NCBI RefSeq assembly: GCF_019399895.1
Contig: NC_091870.1
Coordinates: 6,927,001-6,991,000 of the forward strand
Reading direction: 5' to 3'
DNA length: 64,000 nucleotides
DNA from: Cardiocondyla obscurior
Taxonomy: Eukaryota > Arthropoda > Insecta > Hymenoptera > Formicidae
Numbering within the stretch: position 1 is the stretch's first letter; every line of letters begins with the position of its first letter. The notes under the pieces were generated by a model, which did not search any database, was not told where the DNA came from, and was given only the letters and a program-made list of their open reading frames with translations. Made by a program: the position numbers and the translations under genes. Shown here piece after piece: positions 25,907 to 36,425 of the stretch.

Positions 25907-28900
25907 ACCTGCCGCCTCTAAATCTTGCTACTTAAGGCCGCCTAAGTGTCACGGCCGTGAAGAGAAGCTCTTTCGCTATTGCGTTTAATTGGCTAGTCCC
26001 GCGTGCTATTTCTAGCGAGCCAGGAGTCGTTGGTCCATTACCAGTCGCCACTCGCGTGGTGCGTATGGTAAACGGCACCGACCGGCTTCGTGGAAACAAC
26101 GTCCACGTGTGCCACCTGAACGCGAAATCGCTGCCGGAGGAGTAAAAGCGCAAATTGGATCCGCACGATCCTCGGTTGCTCTCGAGGCGCGAGAGAACAA
26201 AGGGGCCCGCGATGCTCCTCTCAAAACAGACGTTTACGTAACGCGCGCGTTTAATGAGTCCTCCGCGGCGACTGTTTTTCACGCGAGATGCTGCCACTCG
26301 ATGGGTTCGTTAACGTCACACGCGCGCGGCTTTCCTGGAAGAGGATTCTGAACCCGGACGACCGGGTTTACTCCTAAACGCAATAATACGTATAAACCTG
26401 CGTTCCTTTCCAAAGTAAATTTAACAACTCCACTTCCGCGATGCTTAGAAAATCTCGTTAGCCGCGCCTAATAATTGTTTGATTTAATACAAGGGGTCTT
26501 GAACGTATGCCAGGCGATAAATAAGCCGGCATGATTTCTCAAGGCTGACGTCCGCACGTGATTTGAACTATTACATTTCCGTGTATTTTTTCCACCGCGT
26601 TCGTAGCCGTTTCTCGCACACCTCCTAAAACCTCTCGCGCTAAAGCGCACCGAGCTCGTTAATAGCCAGAAAACTAAAGCAGAAGCGTCCCGACGCATTT
26701 GCTGAACGTTGCCAAATTCCAATAACGACATGCGACACGGTTACCCGACTCGTCGACAGGTGCGGGTAAATTAGCGTACCACCCAGTTCGCGGCGGTACA
26801 AATTTGATGTTATCGTAACGACGATCAAAAGAAAAACCCAAGGAAAAACAAAAAAAAAAAAAGAAAAAATAAAAAGTAGGTTTCTCGTTCTGTGACACCC
26901 TCATTAGGAGAAACGCGCCAGGGAGCTCCCGTCTTCCCGTCTGGTCCGATCTCCGGACACGTAATTCCGGCAAAATCCGCGAATCGATTGGACATAGCTA
27001 ATTTAATAAGCGGCGCGGGATTTACGAGCCGCGGCGGCCGATGGCGCATCGGCAGCTGCAGTCGCAGCTCGAGGATTTAAAAGCCGCTCTTCGCAAAAGC
27101 CGCCCTCTCCTCCCTCCCACCGCTTCTCTCCCTTCTATCCACCCACCTACTCGTTCGCTTTCCGCGGCAACTCTTTCTCGTTTCGTCTGTTCGTTGCACG
27201 GTCCATGGGCAGCGTCGTTCACGGCGCAAGCCGGCCGGCTTAATGTTGTTTTAATTAAGTAGGCGGTTAGCCGAAAAGAATGTCGAGTCGGTACTTTCGG
27301 TCTCGTCGACTCCGGCTACCTTCTCACTCTCTTTCTCTTTCTCTCCGCTTCCTCTCTTTCCCTCTCTATTTCGAGAGGTGCCGCGTAACTTGAGTCGCAT
27401 GTGTTCCTCGTATGTTCAGACGCGATGGACGATTTCGCTTGACTAATCGCCGTCTTTTTAACCCCCTCTACGAACGCGAAGGAAAAGGAAGACGTCGTGT
27501 AAAATGTACACCGTGTTTATCTACGACGAGCTTGGATAAACCGCGCTCGGGGCACGACGGGCCGCATCGACGTTTAAAGAGACCGGTCTAAATGCCAAAA
27601 ATAAAATGTCGCCCGATTTAAGCCTGCCGAATAGGACGGACTTGCTTTATATCTCGCGAATCGCGGTTCTTCAAAACTTGGTTCACTTCGTTTTTTAAAT
27701 TCTAGATGCTGATAGTTAAAGAAACGTAAATAATGCCAATTTTATTACACGCTGAACGAATTCATCTTCCTTTTTTTTTTCCCTTTCCTTTTTGCACAGC
27801 ATAAATATTACTTTGCGAATAACTTAATAGCTTCCTTTGCGTCAAGTTCAATTTTTTTAACAATAAAATTTGACGAACTGGAATTGTTTAAAAACATACA
27901 AACGTAGAGATTAAGAATACGTATTGAAATAAAGGAAGCTCGATTTAATTTAAGCGCTAGTACATTTTATAAATGTGTTAGATGGATGTAATGATAGCCG
28001 AAGCATAGATTTAATTGCACCCGAGAGAACGTAATTTGATTCTGAGATACAAAAGCGTATCGCGGAAGAGACCCGGCGTCAAGATTGAGACGAAACCGAT
28101 TTCCTGATGATGTAGGTTATTAGCGGGGTTAATGAGCGATGTTAAATCGTGACCGGTTGCTCTCGCCGCGGAAACGTGTTTATATATAACACACGTCTAG
28201 ATATATTATTACCCGACGCCGTCGCGTATCTTTTAACGCTCCTTGCGCAGGTTGATCTGCCCACATTTTCAAGCAGGCATTATTCATGAACGATGTAACA
28301 GGGCGCGATTCGTACATTTTATTAACGACGCGGCGAAGAAAATTCATCGATCCCTCCGCCAGACGGTGTTTAATTAAAGGCAATATGCTATTAATCATCC
28401 CGCACTGTCGAAACAGTGCGCCGAAATAATTTTGCTAATTCCCACGGTTCTCCAGTTTTCGTACGAATCCGTACGTGCGTGAAAGAGAAGCGAAAGAAAC
28501 GGAGTGCCATGGGCTGCATCGCACACAGTCGCTTCAGCAGACCGTAAAATTGGCGTGTAAAAATGTATAAATATGGTACGCCGGCTGGTACACAAAAGCG
28601 CGCGTATTATCATCGGAATTAACCCAGTGTTCGACTGAAACACTTTTTCTTTGCGTGCACAAAGTAACGAAAACCCTTTGTGCTTTGTCGCGAAACAGGA
28701 TCCATGCGCAAAATTGGCATTCGCCCGGCATTATCACAATCGCGAATTGCGCGACCGAAATTTCTTTTTTTTTTTTTTTTTTAATCCGTAAAGGGATAAT
28801 GATTTAATTACAATTTTCCAGAGTTACAAATGATATATTATAAGTGAGGGAAAATTATTCGTAGACGAAGAGCGTGCGATATTCATGTAGTATTTTACCA

Positions 28901-30746
28901 ACGAAATAGTCGACGAGTTATTTTTGCATTTTCGTTTTATTTTATTCAATTCTTGTCTACCCTTTAAATCTCACTCATTTCTTCGAAATTTTGTTGCAAT
29001 AATTAAGACATTGCGACATGGTCGCGTGACGGAAAGAAGCACTCGGATATTATCTGTGCTCCGATCGTATCAATTATACGATGTGCAAATTCTTTTTCTT
29101 TTTTGTTTTTTCTTTTTTTTTTCAGTACAATCGGTATTTCGAAGTTTCGCAGTTCCCTCAATAATCTCTCGCGTGTCGCGAAAGTTCACGCCGCGATATT
29201 CGAGAAGCGGCAAATCTCGCAAAGGCAGGCGTTTAAACTCGAGGAAGGTATCTCCACTACGATTTTGCGGTAATAGCCGTCCAAACAGGACGACGGAGCC
29301 GCATTTGCGCCGGACAATTATAAATCGTATCTCATCACCTTTCCTCGCCTCTGTTTCGCCGCGATTTTTATCGGTCCTGCAATCACGCCGGCTCTCATCC
29401 GTGACCGCTTTAATCACATTTTAACCGTGCCGAGAACCGTCCGTGATTACAATGTACACGTCCGAGGAGCCACGAGTTTACGGCTCGAAGCTCGATATGC
29501 ATCCTGTATTTTGCACGCGCTTCCGAATAAGTCGGTGATCTGCACGTTGCGCAGAAAAAATTATAAGTAATATGCACAATTCGCGATTGCCTCGTCGCCG
29601 ACATATGATTTTCACATTTCGCTGGCTTGTTGAAAAACAATATCGCACACGCAACGATTAGGGAACTCTGTTTGGAGCTAGTGAATTAATTGGATGGAAA
29701 TGGAAAAGATAAATGAAAAAGAAAAGAATTCTTAACTTTTTAATTTTTTTATTTCTTTTATTTTTTATACATTTGTGAAAATAAAAACTTGTATCTCTTA
29801 CTACGAGAAATAAATCTACGAAATTTGTGTTCTCTTGTGTCGTAATCAAATAAAAAGGTATGATGGTAGTATGATTAATTTAGGAATTAAAGAAATAAAA
29901 CGAAATGCAAATATATTTAATATAAAATAATTGTGATACGAGTATAATATGTTTATTGTAAAGCAAAACTGATTTTTCGCAATGTTCCATTCGTCACGTG
30001 TAAATTAAATATTGAGGCAATGTCGCCATCGTGCGCAAACTTCAAGAAGCGATAACAGTATGAAATTAACAATCGATAAATTATAATTTGATTTTTCTTA
30101 CGTTACAAAGCGCTTAAATAGAATCTTAAATAAGTGTAAAATTTTAATTTGCTTTACATTATTATATTATAATGGTATCATCAGTATTATTGCCACTGTC
30201 GATAATATACAGACAATCGTAAATGTTATCTACTTTATCATAACGTGAAAAGAGAGTTGCTCTTTGAATTTATTAAAATACAATTTTATTCTAAAGTATA
30301 AAATTTTATTTCTAGAGAAAAGAATCAAATTTCTTTTTTTTTTTCTTTAATATAAAATGTATATATCTTTTGAATAAAATTTTATCCCAAAAAAATTCAG
30401 GGAACATATCTTACAAACTGCCGCTCGACGAACGATACTTTTATGAAGGCGTCGAAATCAAAGATGAAGAAGTAAATTGTCTGTAATTATCTTCGATCTT
30501 AATTATGAGTTAATAGAATATATGAACTTTCGTGGCAGTGCAATTGAACGGAAGTTATAGTCTTGCTCAGGGAACAACATGGCATTTAGAGAAAGAAACA
30601 CGAGTCACGAAAAAAATCGCGTAAAGGGTGAGAGAGAGAAAGAAAGAAGGAATAATTGCAATTTTAAGAAAATAGAGAGATACGTCTCGATTATTAAGAT
30701 TTCGCAATTAGATGAGAACGATATCTTTGCATCGCCAACGTTATAT

Positions 30747-32417
30747 TTATTCGAATTCTACTCCGGTGACACGTTGAATCCAACCCGAGAACGCTGCTAC
30801 TCTGGTGTACACTCCGGGTCTACCGCTTGGACAGTTTGAGTCTCCGTAGCTGACGATACCGATTTGCATCGGTCGATTGTCCTTTGTTACAAAAAGAGGA
30901 CCCCCGCTGTCACCCTGAGACACATAAAATTACAATATAAATATCCACATACAACTAAAAGCGTAATGGGCGCTATTTGCGCTAAGAAATTGCAAAAACC
31001 CGAGTGAAAATTAAGTCTTACCATTGTTTAATGACTAAGTTAGCCAATCCCGTGGTTTGTCCCGTGTAAGAAATAATTATTTCTGGCTAATAACGAGATA
31101 GAAGAGCTCGATATCTAAACGTTTTTCGTCGCGTACTAGCCTACTGCGCGTTCTGACCTATCCCTACGCGCGTTCGACTGCTGCGGTCGCTGACCTCCGG
31201 GTCCGCCGGCCGCGTGACTCCTCCACCACATAGACCGTGTCCGCGCGCGCGATGGCTGCCAGCCGATGTAAACACACGCACGTGCTCATGGCGCGGCGGC
31301 CGGCGGACTTAGCAATCGCTTTTTTATTCTTTCGTTTTTTTTCTTTAACAAAAAAAAATTAAAATACCGAAAAATTACCTGACACGCGTTTTTTCCAAGC
31401 CCCGGTTCGGTGCATATATTTCTGTAGTCCACTCTCCAGTACGAAACACAGTCGCGTTTCGAAATCAGAGGCATCAAGGCGTATTTAAGTCTCTTAGTGC
31501 CTTTGGGACCGTAGCCATCGCGACCCCATCCAACCACGTAGGCCATCGTGTTGGCCATGACTTTACCTTCCTTCGGACCGGCCAGGCTTATCGGTTGAAT
31601 TTTATCTAAAGTCGAAACATCGTCGTCAAACGATTAAAATTAAATCTACGCTCATTATTACAAAGTGCGCAAAGTAAGTCTTCACCTGAGAAGGGAATGT
31701 CGCGCGGCATGTATAACAATCCGATGTCGTTCTTGCTAAAGAAATAGTTAGGATGCGTGTGAGCCCGGGATGTCATCATCGAGACCCCCGGTCCTCGGTT
31801 CACGTCGTAACCGATCCCGGTCTTGTCGACGATCCCGAATATCACGAAGAAGCGTCGCGGGTACTTGGCGACGCAGTGACCCGCGGTCAGCACCCATCTC
31901 TCCGAGATTATAGTACCGCCGCACTGAGAGACTCTTCTGCCGTCGATCAATCGATGTACCACAGCCATGAACGGAAACTGCCCTTCGTTCGCGTAACTTC
32001 CGCCGGCTATCCTTTCCATTTGCTTGGCTTTTCGACGATAAAAAAAAAAGTATTTACAGAAAACTGTGGACTCCTTCTCGAAAAGAATAGCAATGCATAC
32101 CGGTGTCTAAATATAAAAATGCGCGAGAGGCATAAATCATTGAAACCCGGACGTAGCGATATCATTGATCGAAAATGAACGATCGTTTGCATTTAAAAGA
32201 GAGGTTTTTTATTTTATTTAATTCAGTTCGATTATCATGGACGTATTTTGTACTCACTGTTCGGCACGGGGATTTGATTATTGATCGTAATGATGCCATT
32301 ATTGAGATCAATAACGATCCGTTTGCTGTTAAAGCTACGAGCCTGTGGTTGATAATTTCTACGTGATGCCGAAACAATAAGGAAAAACACGATAGCTTTA
32401 GCACTCCACGAATCCAT
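30747..32417 (-). CDS. Secreted S1 family (trypsin/chymotrypsin-like) serine protease
   Basis: Four coding exons on the minus strand: 32417–32258, 32027–31686, 31605–31379 and 30914–30747, all GT–AG and in phase, giving 298 residues. The first exon encodes a hydrophobic signal peptide (AIVFFLIVSAS near residues 8–18). Then comes a pro-region ending at Arg59, with the mature enzyme starting IAGG at residue 60. The catalytic triad is intact: His104 in TAGHC, Asp154 in NDIGLL and Ser246 in GDSGGP. Cysteines at 89, 105, 220, 232, 242 and 271 match the three core disulfides of the family. The residue at the S1 pocket base (chymotrypsin 189) is Asn240, not the Asp of trypsin, so specificity is probably not trypsin-like. 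There is no clip domain in front. The enzyme is predicted to be secreted and made as a zymogen; its substrate cannot be read from sequence. Confidence 0.92.
31130..31312. repeat. GC-rich, CpG-dense patch inside the protease's last intron
   Basis: Intron 3 of the protease (31378–30915) contains about 180 bases far richer in CG than the surrounding AT-rich intron, with CGCGCG runs near 31236–31250. It may be an inserted interspersed repeat or a regulatory block. No terminal repeats are obvious. Confidence 0.35.
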
Positions 32418-33948
32418 AGCGGACTAACGAAAAATATCGTGTCTCGCTGCTATTTATGATTTAATCAGTCAAGTATAACACGGCCCGGAGAGAAACCGTT
32501 TGCGCGAGGTAAAAGAAATACGTTACTCTTAACGCTGTTTCACTTCTGCGTTATAGATCGTAAAACTAATCCGTTATTGTCGCCGATTCCCGAGTCAGTG
32601 CTTTACATCTTTTTCTTCGGCGGCGCATTTTGCATGAAACGTTTACCGTCCAAATACTTTTTAAACGTTGTCTAAATTTTATTTTAACAGTAACGTGAAA
32701 TCGAATACATTCAACATACTCCAAATATGATTTTTTAAGTCCGTAAAAGATTTCTACGGACTTCAAAATTAGGGACTTTAAAGAAATTCTGCGCACGGTC
32801 CGCAGAAAAATAGGGAAAGATATATCGTCTTGCCGAGAACGTTAATCAAAATCCATTATGTAAAATGCGGCTTTCTTTCGTCGCGTTTGTTCTGTGACAA
32901 ATTATATGTCATTACGTACAACAATCGTCGTCCGGATTGCGAAACGCGCGGCGAGTTAGCGCGTTGCTCGAAGAAAAGGCGTCTCTTTCTATTAATCGTC
33001 GCGTCGAATTGATTGGCAATCATTCTATTGCGCCGCTGACAGTTCCGCGATTTCCAGTCGAGCGGCCGTTACACTCTGATTGAAATGCGCTCGGAGCTGT
33101 GCTAATGACTCGCGAATTAATGTTCTCGCGCGCAGTTAATCCGACGCACGACGCTGCGATTCAATCGTTCATCGTCCGTTCGTAGGTTCTTATGTCACGA
33201 GGCTGACAACGAGCCGAACGTTATTTCTCCGCTGTCCGATTTCGCGTGCACATAAAACTACCCGATCGATCACTCTGATCCCTTTGAAAACGATACATTA
33301 CGCAACGGCTCTCGCTTTCTTTCACGAAGCTCGATGTCCGCCGAAAAAAAAATCCGTGAAATATAAATGAGTTTTTTTTTTTTTTTTTAAAGATTATTTT
33401 CCGGTTTGTATTATTATAACGGTTTATTATCGTAATGAGTCTATTGTGATCTTAAACGAGCGGGAAGTAATTTACTCTCCAACAACTTCCGAGTTTCGGG
33501 GGGATGGTAATCTTCCGTTCCGAGGACTTTTCAAGAAACCGCAGCGCGACGTCGCGTGTAATATAGTATTGCAGCAGAAAGTGCTTTAATTACCAAGCGC
33601 TTGCGTAATTGAAAATTAATTCATACCACGTTTCTTCTTTATATTAAGTTTTACGTTCGCACGTCTCTTTATTTTACTATTATCTTCATTATTTTGCGAC
33701 AGTAAAAAAAAAAGAAAATTACGTCCCATGTTAGCCTCTTTGCGATTTTATTATTTATCTGGTCTCTTTATACTCGCGGATTAAAAAAGCCTTTCGCAAG
33801 GCCTGACGTTATTAAAAGTGCGTACGAACGATCAAATAAATAATATTTTATTCTTAATTATAATTAAACAGAAACGGTAATTTAATCGTGAACTCACATA
33901 TGTAAGTAGTCGGGAAATTCAGAGTAAATCAAATGTTAAGTTTGTTAA
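32418..33948. other. Intergenic DNA upstream of the protease, no gene seen
   Basis: No exon with recognisable protein similarity was found here. The stretch is mixed in composition, with a CpG-rich part around 32.9–33.3 kb and an AT-rich part after it, and a long T-run at about 33371–33388. Confidence 0.5.
32422..32457 (-). promoter_or_regulatory. Candidate TATA/initiator core promoter of the serine protease
   Basis: On the minus strand ATAAATA (32457–32451) lies about 32 bases upstream of an initiator-like TTAGTC (32427–32422). The start codon follows at 32417. The spacing fits a TATA–Inr promoter, which would give a 5' UTR of only about 8 bases. This is inferred from motif spacing. Confidence 0.4.
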
Positions 33949-34208
33949 TTCTGGGATTTCGCGGTGCCACGACTCTGGAAACGCTCGTGCAGTATCAGCT
34001 GTTTAGGAAGAGTAAGTTGATGGCACGTGTTCCGTTCCCGCCAACGTCGTGGCCACGTCCCCTTTTGTAATGGCCGCCACCCGCCGCTATCATGGTCGCG
34101 GCAGAATTGGCGGGAACGGTTCTTTGACACGTACCATCAACTCACTTCTCCTAAACAGCTAATACTTCTCGAACGTTTTCGGAGCCGTAACGCCGCGAAA
34201 TCCCAATA
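33949..34208. mobile_element. Long inverted repeat (foldback/MITE-like element)
   Basis: The left arm from about 33951 to 34075 is the reverse complement, with mismatches and small gaps, of the right arm from about 34085 to 34207. The outer ends pair as TGGGATTTCGCGG with CCGCGAAATCCCA, and the inner arms share AGCTGTTTAGGA, GTTGATGG and CGTTCCCGCCAA. The spacer is only a few bases. It has no coding capacity and no clear target-site duplication. It could be a non-autonomous foldback transposon or a hairpin RNA source. It lies between the protease and CHIC genes. Confidence 0.7.
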
Positions 34209-35282
34209 TTGACGGTCTTACCAGTTCGTTTACTTTGAGTTTCTCGACCACTTACGCGAGTGCAGGATTAAATTATTAAATTACAAAATTTCTGTTTAAT
34301 TACTAATTAAGCATTGAAGTAGTACATCAACGTAAGGATTACATAGATCTGCGGAGTAATATGGAAAGGACAGACAGAGAAGGGCTGTTTAAATCTTAGA
34401 AAATTATCACGGCTTGAAAATATGCTTTAGTTTAAAAAGCTTGCAGCGTAATTGGAAAGCATGGTTAAGAATTTCATTACTGGGTAGCATACTCGAGACT
34501 CTTTTACTTTAAAGAAATTCAGTGAGAGTCAATCGATCCCGAGTGAGACGTCTCATTTCTCTGCGATATAGTATATCCAACCAAGTCGGGTCGAAATTTT
34601 TCAGGCTATGTCTAACGATGAGCGAGCCTGCTAATGCTCGCGCATCCGCGCACGCGTGAGATTTGTCGCATCAATCGCACGCCGTCGTTTCTCCACGGGT
34701 CCCACTTTCGTGCGTATGTTGGCAGACCTGAAATCAGAGCTCGTACCCCGATGTCGGAGATCGGAGCGAATAGGTGAAATCGACGAACCGTGAGGAGGAG
34801 AGAGCGGGTCGCGTTTTGCACTCCGCACTCCGCAGTGCGCGTCGTGCTGCATCAGTGAGCGGTGACGAGCGAGTGGCGACGTTTACGCGAGGCACGTACG
34901 CAACGCAGCGGACGGTAGCGTCGTCGAGAGAGCGCCTAGCGATTGGCCTAGCCCGGTACCGCGACGGAGATGGTCGTCGGCCGCGACATTCGTAACGGAA
35001 CGAACGCGACGGCGTGCCAGAGGCGCACCGTCGCGACGGGGATGTGAGCGAGAGTGTCGCGCTCGCGAGAGCGCCGCCGCGGCATCGTCGCCGTCGCCGA
35101 CGTCGTCGTCGTCCTCGCCGCTGACGGCCAGGGACCACGACGACCTGGCCAGTCGGTCGGGAAGCAAGAGGCGCGCGCGTGGGCGCCCAACACGCCGCAG
35201 CGGCCGTTGCCGCCGTCGTCGTCGTCGCTAAACACGTTATAATTCGCGCAGCTCACGTCCGCGGGTCCGAAGTGGAAGCGCG
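34209..35282 (+). promoter_or_regulatory. CpG-rich promoter and 5' UTR region of the CHIC gene
   Basis: From about 34600 the sequence becomes very CpG-dense up to the CHIC start codon, as expected for a broadly active promoter and 5' UTR. Short overlapping frames on both strands here are Arg/Ala-rich artefacts of composition. No TATA box is evident and the transcription start cannot be placed. Confidence 0.4.
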
Positions 35283-36425
35283 ATGGCGGACTTCGACGCG
35301 ATCTACGAGGAGGAAGAGGAGAACGAGCCGCACCTGGAGGAACGCTACGTCGCGATGGTGCCGGATCCGATCGTAATACGCGGGGCTGGCAACATGACCG
35401 TGTAAGTCTCATCTTTTTAGCTCGCGTCGTCCGGAGGCTCTTTGTTGTCTGGCGGAACAGAGTTAGGGAAGGGGCAAGGAGGAGAGCGCAAGGAGAACTC
35501 GCGCTTCCACAAAGAGAACCAAACAAAGCCATCTGATCTCTCAATTTCAACGTTCCATACTTCTCCCCGCGCGTTTCTTTCGTCGTCGCCAGCACGGCGA
35601 GCCTTTTTTTCTCTCCCTCCCCTCCCGCCTCGGCTGGAAAATGCATATTCAACGAGTCAACGGATCTTGTATAAAATAAAATTGTCGCTCACCTTGGGAT
35701 CGGGCAAATATTTTTGCGTCATTCGGCTCGGCATATTTTCAATGACAAGTTTTATTCAGGTCGCCGCAGTAAAATGTGAAAAAAAAGAAGAAAAAAAAAA
35801 AATACGTCTCTAATTCCTGCTGTTTTTTTTTTTTTCAGATTCGGTCTCAGCAACCGTTTCGAGTCGGAGTTTCCCAACGGCCTCATGTCCCGAGTGGCTC
35901 CCGAGGAGTTCAAGGCAACTGTTATGAGAGTGAACAGTGTATTGAAGAAGACTTTGCCCGTTAACGTTAAGTGGTTATTCTGTGGTTGTGTATGCTGTTG
36001 CTGTACTCTAGGATGTTCCCTGTGGCCTGTCATTTGCTTGAGCAAGAGGGTACGTATGCCATTGAAGAAAAATCTAAGGCGTAAAACGCTTTACGATCTG
36101 TCGAAGTAAATATTTCAATAGCTGTAATTAGATTTTAATGTATGCATTTAATATTAATATGCATTACCTCTCTAGACTCAGCATTCGTTAAACAAACTGT
36201 TAGAGTGGGAAAATAGTAGGCTCTACCACAAACTCGGTTTACATTGGAGGTTGGCAAAACAAAGATGTGACAGCTCCTCCATGATGGAATATGTAAGAAA
36301 TTAAAACTATAAAAATCTTAAAATTAAATTGCAGCATTGATGATATTAACATAACATTTTTTTTAACATTACAGGTTCTTTTAATTGAATTTATTCCAAA
36401 GATTCCAATCTACAGGCCTGACTAA
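35283..36425 (+). CDS. CHIC family protein (cysteine-rich hydrophobic domain protein)
   Basis: Four exons, 35283–35401, 35839–36049, 36176–36292 and 36375–36425, give a 165-residue protein, the same length as vertebrate CHIC2. It starts MADFDAIYEEEEENEP, contains VFGLSNRFESEFPNGL, then LPVNVKWLFCGC and a dense cysteine cluster (CGCVCCCCTLGC, residues about 87–98) beside the hydrophobic LWPVICL segment, and ends FIPKIPIYRPD. In this family the cysteine cluster is palmitoylated and anchors the protein to the plasma membrane and vesicles; a role in vesicle traffic is proposed. All intron phases fit and no key motif is missing. It is the best-conserved gene in the window and the ortholog assignment is secure at family level; the insect genome has one such gene as far as I know. 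Confidence 0.96.

Larger units (their letters stand above)
20100..30740. other. Non-coding DNA, CpG-rich in most parts, no gene seen
   Basis: I found no exon supported by family similarity, splice sites and phase. From about 28.8 kb to the protease gene the sequence becomes visibly AT-rich. Simple repeats and an alternating purine-pyrimidine tract are listed separately. It may be intronic to a long gene that starts to the left, or intergenic. Confidence 0.5.

Noticed and set aside
34948..35652. 234-codon minus-strand frame over the CHIC promoter and exon 1
   Set aside because: It is antisense to a well-supported exon and CpG-rich promoter; its Arg/Ser/Ala/Asp-rich composition follows from GCG/GTC repeats.
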